A stretch of 34,182 bases of DNA. Origin: Xenococcaceae cyanobacterium MO_167.B52 (GTDB taxonomy: Bacteria; Cyanobacteriota; Cyanobacteriia; Cyanobacteriales; Xenococcaceae). The notes below the pieces were generated by a model. The model saw nothing but the letters and a program-made list of their open reading frames with translations, did no database searches and was not told the DNA's origin. Both the position numbers and the translations under genes were made by a program. Below, in pieces: positions 17,480 through 26,309 of the stretch (within the stretch, counting starts at the first letter, position 1; every line of letters starts with the position of its first letter). The stretch spans positions 1 through 34,182 of the forward strand of contig JASJDB010000015.1 in assembly GCA_030065315.1 (NCBI GenBank), given 5' to 3'.

Positions 17480-19357
17480 CTAAAGTTGAATTACTACTTG
17501 TACCTGTAAGTTGCTTAAACTGGCTACTCGCGCGCTGGATTCTGGAGCAAGACGAATTTTTACCTCAACTACTTTGTTGTCGGTATCTGCTAGAGGATCA
17601 GAATTAAACACATCTTGACGAGATACTTTTAACCCAATTTCGGCAACTTTGCCTTGGAGTTCCTCAGAGAAAGATGCAGCGGTAACAGTGGCTCGTTGAC
17701 CGATTTTTAATCGTTTGATATCGGTTTCATAAACTTCGGCAACTACATACATTTGTTCTGTTTTACCGATTTCTGCAATTCCTCGATTGCCGATAACTTC
17801 TCCTGGACGCACCTGAACTTTTAACACTTGACCGTCAATAGGCGATCGCACTTCTGTAAGTTCTAAAGTTGCCTCTGCTTGCTTAACCGCAGCTTTGGCT
17901 TGTGCTAGTTCCGCTCTTGCTACTTGTACATCTTCCGCTCGAACTTCAGCAATACTTTCGAGTCTAGCTTTGGCTTCACGGCTCTGAACTTTAGTCGTTT
18001 CAATGGTTCGGTTTAAGGTTTCTTGAGCTTCTTCTAGTTGTCGTTGAACCGTCTTGACTCTTAAGCGTTTTGCATCTCGCTCAGAACTAGAAATAGCTCC
18101 TTCTTCGTATAGCTCTTGACGGCGACGATCTTCTACTTCAGCATTTTCCAATTCAGCTTCTAATCGAGCCAGGGTTGCTTGTTGGGTAGCAATTTGACCA
18201 CGTAATTCAGCTTCTAAACGGTTAATAGTAGCCTTTTGTGCGTCGATATCTCCTTGTTTTGCTCCTGCTTTAACTCGCTCTAGATTAGCTTGGGCTATTT
18301 GAACATCAGCCTTGGCACTTTCTAAAGCAGCTCGACTACGGTTATGGCTATCTAGAATTGCCACAACTTGACCTTGCTGTACTTTATCTCCTCGCTCAAC
18401 TAAAAGTTTTTCGACTCTTGAACCTTCGGCTGCGGAAGATACTGATAATTGAATAATCTCTCCTTCTGGCTCGATCCTTCCCAAAGCAGAAACTGCGGTA
18501 GGCTCAGGAAGAGAAGGTGTAATTGATGATTCCAGAACCGACTCGCTGGCTTGACCAGAGATATCTGGCTTGAATACAGCGATCGCTAATCCAGATATAA
18601 TTAGAGTAGCAATTCCGATTATGGTCCACATCAAGGTTCGCAAACCGAAGGATGTATCTTTTAAAGTCAAGGAGCTCTCGCTCTCGATTGTAGCTTCGAT
18701 CTCTCCAGTCTCTTCAGTTAACGCTAAAGTCGGTTTTGATTCGAGATCTGGCTTGAAAGTAGTAGGCAAATTTGGTTTTGAAATTTCTTCTGGCTTGAAA
18801 GTAGTAGGCAAATTTGGTTTTGAAATTTCTTCTGATCTTAAAGGGAGATCATCCCCTGGCAGTTTCGGCCGAGCAGAACGGCGTATGACATTTTCTAACA
18901 GTCCGGGGCTAATTTGGCAGTAGCCTTTATTGATGGCTCTAATTCCCTCTATGAGTTCGCGCGCGGGTGTTCCTGTTTTGAGAAAATAGCCTTTAGCTCC
19001 TGCTTTGAGACATTCGATCAGATATTGCTCTTTGTTGTAACTACTTAATACCAAAATTTTTGTTTCGGGAAATTGCTCGCAGATAATTCTGGTACTTCTA
19101 ATACCATCAAGTTCTGACAGCTTTATATCCATAAGAACCACATCTGGTCTTTGTTTGGCTACTAATGCGATCGCTTTTTTGCCACTATCTGTCATGCCTA
19201 CTACTTCAAAATCTGATTCCCTTTGGAGTATGATGTTGAGTCCTTCGCGGATTATATTTAAGTCATCTACGATTGAAATCCGAATTTTATTAATTTCATT
19301 CGATTTTTTATATTTATTTGGATAGCCATTTACTTGAGTCATGATTGTAGTTGGCAT
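17480..19357 (-). CDS. devB: Response-regulator receiver / DevB (HlyD) membrane-fusion protein chimera
   Basis: A 625-aa protein that joins two normally separate parts. Residues 24-145 form a CheY-like receiver: acidic pair D31/D32, phospho-acceptor D77 in VLMDIKL, S105 and K127 in YFLKTG. The end (GYCQISPGLLENVIRR) matches NarL-type regulators just before their HTH, but no HTH follows. A Pro-rich linker (146-237) has the duplicated unit EEISKPNLPTTFKP. One transmembrane helix (about 241-262) leads to a DevB/HlyD periplasmic adaptor (287-625): ALGRIEPEG, long coiled-coil hairpin (about 340-480), lipoyl-like LTEVRSPIDGQV and beta-barrel. Topology would place the receiver in the cytoplasm, so phosphorylation could gate the exporter (inference). 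It is the first gene of the devB-devC-orf-devA set, and the frame is continuous. Confidence 0.92.
   Translation of the reverse strand: MPTTIMTQVNGYPNKYKKSNEINKIRISIVDDLNIIREGLNIILQRESDFEVVGMTDSGKKAIALVAKQRPDVVLMDIKLSELDGIRSTRIICEQFPETKILVLSSYNKEQYLIECLKAGAKGYFLKTGTPARELIEGIRAINKGYCQISPGLLENVIRRSARPKLPGDDLPLRSEEISKPNLPTTFKPEEISKPNLPTTFKPDLESKPTLALTEETGEIEATIESESSLTLKDTSFGLRTLMWTIIGIATLIISGLAIAVFKPDISGQASESVLESSITPSLPEPTAVSALGRIEPEGEIIQLSVSSAAEGSRVEKLLVERGDKVQQGQVVAILDSHNRSRAALESAKADVQIAQANLERVKAGAKQGDIDAQKATINRLEAELRGQIATQQATLARLEAELENAEVEDRRRQELYEEGAISSSERDAKRLRVKTVQRQLEEAQETLNRTIETTKVQSREAKARLESIAEVRAEDVQVARAELAQAKAAVKQAEATLELTEVRSPIDGQVLKVQVRPGEVIGNRGIAEIGKTEQMYVVAEVYETDIKRLKIGQRATVTAASFSEELQGKVAEIGLKVSRQDVFNSDPLADTDNKVVEVKIRLAPESSARVASLSNLQVQVVIQL
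18748..18831. repeat. 42-bp perfect tandem duplication in the receiver-DevB linker
   Basis: The unit beginning GGCTTGAAAGTAGTAGGCAA and ending TTTCTTCT occurs twice in tandem and encodes the duplicated 14-aa EEISKPNLPTTFKP. Perfect identity points to a recent slippage event that keeps the frame. Confidence 0.8.
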
Positions 19358-19362
19358 TTAGT

Positions 19363-19390
19363 AGTTAATAGTTAATAGTTAATAGTTAAT
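19363..19390. repeat. STRR heptamer array (AGTTAAT x4)
   Basis: Four exact tandem copies of AGTTAAT between the TubC_N protein gene and the start of the receiver-DevB gene. These short tandemly repeated sequences are characteristic of cyanobacterial genomes; here they sit in the leader of the exporter genes. Confidence 0.9.
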
Positions 19391-19460
19391 TGCTGATTAT
19401 TACTTGCTACTTGTTTTTTCTCCCAGCTTTACAAGTGAAACGACTACTTAACTGTTTGTT

Positions 19461-21323
19461 CTAGGGCAATGTTAAAGAGATAAAGTGCTTGCCACCTAAT
19501 TCGATTTGTCCTGTTTCACATCCCTCTTGGACTCTGGTGATGAGATAGTCTAAATCTGAAGCAATGACATTAGTGCCGTGATCGGGTTCGATTAAACCAA
19601 CTAAGGCAATATCATCTCGCTCTGCTAGAGAAGAGAGTCCCAAAAAGTTGAGGACTCCCGATTCATAAGTTCCACAGGGGACAGAAGGATTTTTCACTCC
19701 TGCGTAGTATTCACCAGATTTGAACCAATCCGCAGCAGGATAACCGTGGAAATGGACGATGGGCGCACCATTGGCGATTAATTTTGGTACATATAAAGCT
19801 GCTGCTAGAGCGATCGCAACCATCACATAGACATCGTAAGAAGGTTTGATATCAAGCTTTTGAGAGTCAACCCCTTGAGGAAGTTGCAGTACTAGTTTGT
19901 CTGTTAAACCAATTCTAATAACGTCCTGTTCTAAACTCAAATTGGTTTTATTAGAGCCAGAGCGAGAACTCACTAGCCAGAGGTCAGGGATTTGCTGAAA
20001 GACCAGTTTTTCTCCAATTTGGGTTTTGAGGTAACGTCTGCCGATATCATTGCGCCGAACTTCATCCTGACTGAATCCTGCCACAGGTAGTAATTTTTCC
20101 CAGTCTGCTGCGCTTATTTCTCGCTCGCCAATATATTGAGGGGCTTCTATGTAGGCGACAAAACCATAAGATACACCAGTTCTACCATTGACAATAGTGC
20201 TAACAATATCCCGATGAGACTTTCTGGCAATCGTTTTACTAAGCTGAGAACCAGGGGGAAATAAGCCAGTTTTTGCCAGTTTTTGACTTAAAGTTACTAA
20301 TTTTTGGGCATAAGTAGATTCGGTGGGAGCATATTCTCCCAGTTCAAATCGGCTCAGGGGTAAGGGCATGATGGGGACATAAATTTTCGGAACCAGAGAA
20401 TTGAGAACAAAGCGGTCAATTTCCTGGCGGGCAAAAATTGAATCGGAAAGATTCATATTTAAAATGGAAATCTTTTCTGAGGAAACCCCAATGAAAAGCT
20501 CCGAAAAAGTCCGAATTAAAGTATTTAAACCAATGCCTATTTTTTGCTGATAAGGTAGTTGGGGATCGACAAATTCACGGTCTAATTCCGAGAGAGTAAT
20601 AACTTGAGTATTAGTTGGGTCTTCAACATATTTTGCTGCGCCCTCTTCCGCCCAGCCGATGATCTGGGCAATTTTCAATACAGAGAGTTTTTGCTTGTTT
20701 CCTGCAAAGCGACAGTATAGTTGATAGATTTTTTCAGCGACAAATTGCTTGGCTCTACTTAGGATAGTAGGTGGTCTTTCCACATCAATTACTGCCTGAA
20801 TGCCTGTTTTTACCACGAGGGTCTTGATTCTTTTTTGCCACCACTTGAGCAACGGAATTGTGATGTCGTACTGTAACTCTTTTGTGGCTTGCTCCCAAGG
20901 AACTACGGTAACTTGATTATCTTGAAGTTTGAGTTTTAGCTCGTTCCTAAATTGTGAAACTACTTCTTTACTGTACCCTGGAGGTAAAGGTCTAAAAGTC
21001 ACGGCTAACTTTTGAGCCATCACTCTAGAATCAACTACAGGGGGCTGATACTGAGTGGTTAACTGCTGGCTAAATCCGCCAATTAAACCACCAATAGTCT
21101 GAAGGGTTAACCCATTACCACAAGAAACAGAAGGAGAGCTAACAGAATCATTGTTATTTAATTGCTGCAAAAACTTCAGGATTTCCGTCTTATGGGTAGC
21201 TAATTCAGATCGCAGTTCTGGGGTAATTACCCCTTTAGGAGAGCGAATACTTAACTTGTCCTCATTAGCGGACACTTGAACTCCTTGCTGATTGAGTTTG
21301 GTTAAAAGCTCCAATGTGTTCAT
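19461..21323 (-). CDS. Unrecognised protein with N-terminal TubC-type docking domain
   Basis: A 620-aa protein. Residues 1-56 match the TubC_N docking fold used for subunit contacts in NRPS/PKS lines: ELLTKLNQQGVQVSANEDKL, then RSPKGVITPELRSELATHK and a LLxFLQQ end. The remaining 560 residues were not recognised. They contain a GGLIGGFSQQL segment, basic helical stretches, ISILNMNLSD, a FVAYIEAPQYIGE region and a conserved-looking C-terminal part with HFHGYPAADWF, VPCGTYESG and IEPDHGTN. No transmembrane helix is obvious apart from a moderately hydrophobic VAIALAAALYVPKLI. Its place right after the ACP gene and its docking domain imply that it contacts the synthase, perhaps as a release, transfer or tailoring enzyme (inference). 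Confidence 0.75.
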   Translation of the reverse strand: MNTLELLTKLNQQGVQVSANEDKLSIRSPKGVITPELRSELATHKTEILKFLQQLNNNDSVSSPSVSCGNGLTLQTIGGLIGGFSQQLTTQYQPPVVDSRVMAQKLAVTFRPLPPGYSKEVVSQFRNELKLKLQDNQVTVVPWEQATKELQYDITIPLLKWWQKRIKTLVVKTGIQAVIDVERPPTILSRAKQFVAEKIYQLYCRFAGNKQKLSVLKIAQIIGWAEEGAAKYVEDPTNTQVITLSELDREFVDPQLPYQQKIGIGLNTLIRTFSELFIGVSSEKISILNMNLSDSIFARQEIDRFVLNSLVPKIYVPIMPLPLSRFELGEYAPTESTYAQKLVTLSQKLAKTGLFPPGSQLSKTIARKSHRDIVSTIVNGRTGVSYGFVAYIEAPQYIGEREISAADWEKLLPVAGFSQDEVRRNDIGRRYLKTQIGEKLVFQQIPDLWLVSSRSGSNKTNLSLEQDVIRIGLTDKLVLQLPQGVDSQKLDIKPSYDVYVMVAIALAAALYVPKLIANGAPIVHFHGYPAADWFKSGEYYAGVKNPSVPCGTYESGVLNFLGLSSLAERDDIALVGLIEPDHGTNVIASDLDYLITRVQEGCETGQIELGGKHFISLTLP

Positions 21324-21365
21324 TTTTTCTTTCTCTTGAAACAGAATCTAACTACTGTGGGGTGA

Positions 21366-21410
21366 TTCTCGTACGCGGACGAAGGGAGCGAACCTCTTCG
21401 CCCCCATATG
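21366..21410. repeat. Short palindromic repeat between ACP and TubC_N genes
   Basis: Contains CGTACGCGGACG, shared with the repeat cluster near 6559-6570, followed by CGAAG...CTTCG pairing (ACGAAGGGAGCGAACCTCTT). It could form an RNA hairpin that shapes mRNA stability in the operon. Confidence 0.6.
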
Positions 21411-21412
21411 AT

Positions 21413-21700
21413 TTAAATTTCCAATATTTCGGAATCTTCTAATTCTTCGGCTAAACGCTCTGCTAGACTTTGGATTGTGGGATAGTACCAAAGAAGCCTA
21501 GGTGATAGCTCAAAAGCAAACTGTTTTTCGGCTCTACTCACTAGCAACATGGCTTGGGCGGAATCTAAACCATAGTTTTCAATCGGTTCTTGGACATCAA
21601 TCTCATCAGGTTCAACTCCTAGCTGTTCGGATATGTTTTCCACTAGCCAAGTTTTAATTGTTTCTACGCTATAAGTTGTATTTAAAATTCGCTGAGTCAT
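21413..21700 (-). CDS. Free acyl carrier protein
   Basis: A 95-aa stand-alone carrier protein. The 4'-phosphopantetheine attachment site is Ser47 in NYGLDSAQAM, followed by a normal helix II/III pattern (LLVSRAEKQFAFELSPRLLW, then PTIQSLAERL). This PKS-type ACP differs from the DLGIDS type of the PfaA-like ACPs, so it probably serves another step: loading, release or hand-over to the TubC_N protein (inference). Its ATG lies 2 nt after the stop of the enoyl reductase gene, implying translational coupling. Confidence 0.92.
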   Translation of the reverse strand: MTQRILNTTYSVETIKTWLVENISEQLGVEPDEIDVQEPIENYGLDSAQAMLLVSRAEKQFAFELSPRLLWYYPTIQSLAERLAEELEDSEILEI

Positions 21701-21702
21701 AG

Positions 21703-23328
21703 TTAAAGTTCTGAGGTAAAAGGAACAGGATGATATTGATTATAGCGATCGCTCAATTGCAGACCTTGTAATTTCAAACTCTGCATCCGATACAAATAGG
21801 CAGTTCCCGTGAGCATATGTAATGCCACATCAACTACTCTGCGATTTTGGGGTTCGGCAAGGTAAGAACCCCGAACCCAATCGTTAAAAGCTCCCATAGC
21901 AGGACCACACCAAATTTGATAATCCATTTCTCTGCCTTTTTCTCCAGAGTTTGACCAACGGGAAGATAAGCCTAAGTACCAGCGAAAAATTAAAGCCATC
22001 TTCAGCTTGGGATTCTTCTGGGCTTTGGCTAATTTATCGGGATTACGTTGGGATAGATAGACGGTGGTATCTTGCCAAACAGCTTCGAGAGGTCTACGAA
22101 AAATCTGTTTTTCGATCTTCTCTCGCTCTTGGGTCGGAATAGCTGCGATGGAGTCATAAGCTTTATAGAGGTCGAAGAGTTTTTGCGCTCGTAAGGGAAA
22201 CATGGAACCTCGTTTCAAGACTTGTAGTTTCACCCCCATCTCAAACATATCAGCAGCAGGAGCCATCATGACATCGTGCATTTCGGCGGTTGCTAGTAAC
22301 TTTTTGGCATGGGTTGAAGTTCCCGCCTCCAGACAAGATTGATTAACTGAACCTGTTACCACATAAGCAGCACCCATCATGTAAGCAGCTAATGCGGATT
22401 GAGGGGTAGCAATTCCCCCAGCTACACCCACTCGGACAGGGTTGGAGTAATTATATTGCTGTTGAATTGTGTCTCTCAATTCTAAAATCGAAGGTAACAG
22501 ACATACCAAAGGGCGATTATCCGTATGACCACCAGAATCTGCTTCCACGGTAATATCGTCCGCCATTGGTACTTGGGCAGCTAACTTTGCCTGTAACTCA
22601 GTAATTAATCCTTGTTCTAGCAATTCTTGAACCATTTTGGGGGGTGCTGGTTGCAAAAACTTGGTTGCTACTTCCCTTCGAGAAATTTTGGCGATGACTT
22701 TGTGGTTGATTTGAATGCGATCGCCATTTAAAGCCAGTCCAGACAGACGATAATAGACAATATGGGGAGTTAAATCAAGAAAAGCTGAAGCTTCGACCAC
22801 ATTAACGCCATATTTAACATATAAATCTATTGTTCCCCGTTCCATTGCTGGCTCACTGGGATTGTGGAGCAAATTTAAAGCATAAGGACCATTGGGAAGA
22901 GCCTGCTGAATGCGTTGAATAGCTGCTTCTACTCGCTTGAGACTTAAGCCCCCTGCACCAAAGGAACTTAAAATTTGTTGTTTGCCTAAAGCAATCACTA
23001 ATTCCTCCGAAGCAATCCCTCCAGCCATTGCCCCCGTAAAGTAGGTGTACTTAACACCGTAAAATTCGCGAAAATTGCGATCGCCTAACTGTTCTTTGGG
23101 TAAAGGTGGGACAGCCATCAGCAATTGAGTTTCTGGTTGCTGAATCCAATAATCTTCGTTAGTTACACCAATTTTTCCTGAGGTTTTTACAACATAACAA
23201 GGTTGGTCTAAATTTAGCAATTTAGCTTTGATACTTGCTTCATCAAAAGCAATAGAATTTTTCTTACTTTCTTGATCAAAACCTGAATAATTATTGTAAT
23301 TATTTTTTATATTTTCAGTACTAATCAC
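21703..23328 (-). CDS. pfaD: PfaD-type FMN-dependent trans-acting enoyl reductase
   Basis: TIM-barrel flavoenzyme of the PfaD/nitronate monooxygenase-like family, which reduces enoyl intermediates on a PUFA-synthase-like PKS. Typical segments are YTYFTGAMAGGIASEELVIA, FGAGGLSL, YALNLLHNPSEPAMERG, VEASAFLDLTP, a GGHTDNRP motif, RVGVAGGIATPQSALAAYMM and AAYVVTGSVNQ. The length (541 aa) is normal. The start is GTG 23328, overlapping the end of the preceding gene by 8 nt, with an AGAGG ribosome binding site in that gene's last codons. Adjacent to the PfaB-like and ACP genes in one transcript. Confidence 0.93.
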   Translation of the reverse strand: MISTENIKNNYNNYSGFDQESKKNSIAFDEASIKAKLLNLDQPCYVVKTSGKIGVTNEDYWIQQPETQLLMAVPPLPKEQLGDRNFREFYGVKYTYFTGAMAGGIASEELVIALGKQQILSSFGAGGLSLKRVEAAIQRIQQALPNGPYALNLLHNPSEPAMERGTIDLYVKYGVNVVEASAFLDLTPHIVYYRLSGLALNGDRIQINHKVIAKISRREVATKFLQPAPPKMVQELLEQGLITELQAKLAAQVPMADDITVEADSGGHTDNRPLVCLLPSILELRDTIQQQYNYSNPVRVGVAGGIATPQSALAAYMMGAAYVVTGSVNQSCLEAGTSTHAKKLLATAEMHDVMMAPAADMFEMGVKLQVLKRGSMFPLRAQKLFDLYKAYDSIAAIPTQEREKIEKQIFRRPLEAVWQDTTVYLSQRNPDKLAKAQKNPKLKMALIFRWYLGLSSRWSNSGEKGREMDYQIWCGPAMGAFNDWVRGSYLAEPQNRRVVDVALHMLTGTAYLYRMQSLKLQGLQLSDRYNQYHPVPFTSEL

Positions 23329-26215
23329 TTATTACCTCTTTGTAATTTTTTTTGCTTTTTTTGGTATATTGTTGCTCTACTAACTCTAATTTTAGTGAAA
23401 GAATATTACTAATTTGACTTAGGTTTTCTTGACGAGACTGCAAAAAATTAGCGTGGATTTGGGTGATTTTAGAATTCCCCTCTGCTAGTTTTTGCTTGAA
23501 TATGATATCACGATTATTAGAGGTTTTTTGAGATAAAACACTATGTTTTTTAGTATTTAAAGGGATTTCAAGTTTGGGATTGGGAATCTTTTCCTTGACT
23601 TTTGTCTCGAATTTTTCAAGCTCTTTTTGAGGATTATTAACTATATCTAGTTTTTTTTGAGAAATGTCTGAATTGGATTTTAAAGATGTTAGGTTATCGG
23701 TATTTTTGTTCTTAATAACTACTTTTTGTTGTTTAGTTTTAATAGTAGCAATATTTTCATTAAATGCAATATTTTTTGTTCCTTTGGTTATTTTTGCAGT
23801 TTGATAATTATTATTGATTGGTGACTTTTGACCACTGTCTTTAAAAGCTTTTTTAGGAGAAAAACTGCCATAATTAGCAATATTTGAAGCTAGACTCTGT
23901 TCTTGCTCATACAGAGGTGATAAATCTAGTTCGACACGATGACTCAAAAGCTTAGCTAAGGCTTTGACCAGAGAAACATGGTCGTCTATGCCTCTGCGAT
24001 GGAGGGAAACCGTTAAATGTTCTTGAGGCTTCAGGATTTCCCTAATCCAGCGAGAACAATTACTTCCTGCACCTACTTCAATAAAAATGCGAAACTCATC
24101 CTGATAAACTCGGTTAACTAAACGGGAAAAATCAAGCTGCTCACAGAGGGTTTGACTGATGATTTCAGCGATTTTCTGACGGTTAAAATTAACTGGTTCG
24201 TAGTGAGCAGCAGAATAAAAAGTAGTTGTGAGATGATTTTGTAGGGGTAAAGTGTTGATTCGTACCAGTTCTTCATACTCCGAGTCCATAATAGGACAGT
24301 GGATGACATGGTTAAAAGGAGCGCGGAAAGCATCGCAGTTGAGGTCTTCAATTACTCTCTTACAAGCACTGGGAGCACCAGCAATCACTACCTCTTTGGG
24401 GGTACTAATTTGAGTTAGGAAAACTCGACTTTCTAGTTTCACTCGCTCTTTAACTATGGAAGCTGAAGCCATCAACACATAGGTACACCAAATATCTGAC
24501 TCAGAATCTGGCAATTGCCAATAATCTCGCACCGCCTCCTTAGAGCCAGCTAAGCGGGTTTGAAACAGGGGTGAGGTGTTTAAGCGATCGCTACTTTGAC
24601 CCATATCAGTCCACACTCCCTGAGCGTACATCGCGCTGATTTCCCCTAAGCTATAGCCGAAAATCCCTTTAGGCTGTATTTGGAAGTAATCTCTTAAAAC
24701 TGCGGTCATTAATCCAGCAAAGCCCATTTCTGATTCCAGCATTGCTAGGGGATCGCTCATTAATTTAGCTTCTGAAGCCTCTAGTTTTCTCCTCGATAGT
24801 TGCTCCCAACTTCGGGGATAGAGGAGTCTTTCCAGTTTTGCCAAACGGTTACGAGTACTTTGAATTACTGGATCATCGAATAATTTGGGAAAGATGCGAA
24901 ATAAATTTCGCCCCAAGCCAAGATGGGCGTTATAAGCCCCTGGATAGACGTAAGCAACCTTGCCTTTTCTCCCTTGAGGATTGAGAGTAAAGTAGCTACC
25001 TGTAGGAGTTTGCCAATCTTTTTCGGTAGCAAAAGCCTGGTCAATACCTTTAACAGCCCGTTCGATTTCTCGCAGTAAGTCTGATTTGGTTTTTCCCAAA
25101 ATCGCTAAAGCATAAGGATAGTGGGGATATTTTTGATAGGTAATAAACGTTTGCTGGGCAGTCAAAGATAGAGAATCACTAGCTTCGATGGCTTGCTGAA
25201 GAGTGCGAAGTTGCTGGTGTAAATTATTGCGATCGCTGCCTGCTAGGGGGAACAGATAAAAAGAGGTTTGTTCTAGATAGGAACTCTGGTATTCTTGAGG
25301 CTCTGATGCTTCGGTTAAAATCAGATGGGCATAGGTGCTGTGAACCGCAGCAATTCTAGTTGCTCCTGGTGCTAAAAACCAGGGTTTGGATTCAGTAACT
25401 ACATAGAAAGGATTATTGTGCCATTTTGCCTCTTTTGCAGGCGACCACTCAGGAAAAGCCGGAATATAACGATAATAGAGACAGAGTGCAGTTTTAATAA
25501 TGCTGGCAATTTCTGAGATAACACCAAGATTGGTAGTATTACCAAGAGCGCAGCTACAACTACTCTCAGAAGTTCCATAAGCTGCGATTGCATCTGTGAT
25601 TCTGGCATCATCTGCGGATACTGTTTCCCGACTGCAAATGTCCAGATAACCGATTGCTGCTGGCTCAATTCCCGCTTGGGCAAAAGCTGCTTCACCAGTT
25701 TTTGGGATTACTTCTGAGTCTTGAGAAGAATCCTGAACCACGTTAGTTACAATCTCGGCATAGATCCGATTCTGCTGCTGTTTAGCAGTTGTATCGAGTT
25801 GTAAGACTACTGCTCCGATATTAGCTTGACCAGCACTGGCCATGAGTAGCAATGTATCCACTGTGCCAGAAAATAAAACCTTTTGGGCTGTTGCTATCGC
25901 CTGAAAAACGGAACTTTCAGGGGTTAAATTGAGGAAATCCCCCACTTTAGGAACAATGGGATTCCTCCCATCATTAGCAACAATAACTGCAACTTTCACC
26001 CCTGTAACTAGGTTGGCATCCTCAAGAGCATTGTTTGCTACTTTGATCAGTAGTTGCTCTGTTGGTAAGTGTTCCCGTTCTTCGACACTAAGATGCTCCT
26101 GGGATTTTCCTTCATAAATACTCTGTTCCCAAGCCGACAAGGATTCACAATGACCAAAGTAAACATCCATGCCGACAATAGCCAGTTTTGGTTCGGTTGC
26201 TAGTTTAATTTCCAT
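23321..26215 (-). CDS. PfaB/HglC-like protein: degenerate ketosynthase plus acyltransferase
   Basis: About 964 aa. Residues 10-305 have a ketosynthase-like fold (KLAIVGMDVYFGHCESLSAW) but lack the catalytic DxxCxSS element: that place reads NLTPESSVFQAI, as in PfaB-type proteins. An acyltransferase follows (about 418-760): KVAYVYPGAYNAHLGLGRN at the start and Ser523 in GYSLGEISAMYA as nucleophile. The last about 150 residues are Lys/Asn/Ser-rich low complexity (SPKKAFKDSGQKSPINNN and similar) ending KKSKKNYKEVISD, with no domain. In PUFA synthases PfaB determines acyl transfer and product type. The frame opens with TTG 26218, but the next codon, ATG 26215, is the better start. It overlaps pfaD by 8 nt. 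Confidence 0.88.
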   Translation of the reverse strand: MEIKLATEPKLAIVGMDVYFGHCESLSAWEQSIYEGKSQEHLSVEEREHLPTEQLLIKVANNALEDANLVTGVKVAVIVANDGRNPIVPKVGDFLNLTPESSVFQAIATAQKVLFSGTVDTLLLMASAGQANIGAVVLQLDTTAKQQQNRIYAEIVTNVVQDSSQDSEVIPKTGEAAFAQAGIEPAAIGYLDICSRETVSADDARITDAIAAYGTSESSCSCALGNTTNLGVISEIASIIKTALCLYYRYIPAFPEWSPAKEAKWHNNPFYVVTESKPWFLAPGATRIAAVHSTYAHLILTEASEPQEYQSSYLEQTSFYLFPLAGSDRNNLHQQLRTLQQAIEASDSLSLTAQQTFITYQKYPHYPYALAILGKTKSDLLREIERAVKGIDQAFATEKDWQTPTGSYFTLNPQGRKGKVAYVYPGAYNAHLGLGRNLFRIFPKLFDDPVIQSTRNRLAKLERLLYPRSWEQLSRRKLEASEAKLMSDPLAMLESEMGFAGLMTAVLRDYFQIQPKGIFGYSLGEISAMYAQGVWTDMGQSSDRLNTSPLFQTRLAGSKEAVRDYWQLPDSESDIWCTYVLMASASIVKERVKLESRVFLTQISTPKEVVIAGAPSACKRVIEDLNCDAFRAPFNHVIHCPIMDSEYEELVRINTLPLQNHLTTTFYSAAHYEPVNFNRQKIAEIISQTLCEQLDFSRLVNRVYQDEFRIFIEVGAGSNCSRWIREILKPQEHLTVSLHRRGIDDHVSLVKALAKLLSHRVELDLSPLYEQEQSLASNIANYGSFSPKKAFKDSGQKSPINNNYQTAKITKGTKNIAFNENIATIKTKQQKVVIKNKNTDNLTSLKSNSDISQKKLDIVNNPQKELEKFETKVKEKIPNPKLEIPLNTKKHSVLSQKTSNNRDIIFKQKLAEGNSKITQIHANFLQSRQENLSQISNILSLKLELVEQQYTKKSKKNYKEVISD

Positions 26216-26309
26216 CAATGTTAGTTAAGTAATAAAGTAGTCAACAAATTATTTCTTCTTTGTCCCCTCTGCCAGCCAAAATTATCTATTGATTCAACAA
26301 ATATTTAAT

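Noticed and set aside
23321-26215. Active second ketosynthase
   Set aside because: The fold is KS-like but the catalytic Cys region is replaced and the His motifs are absent, as in PfaB-type proteins.
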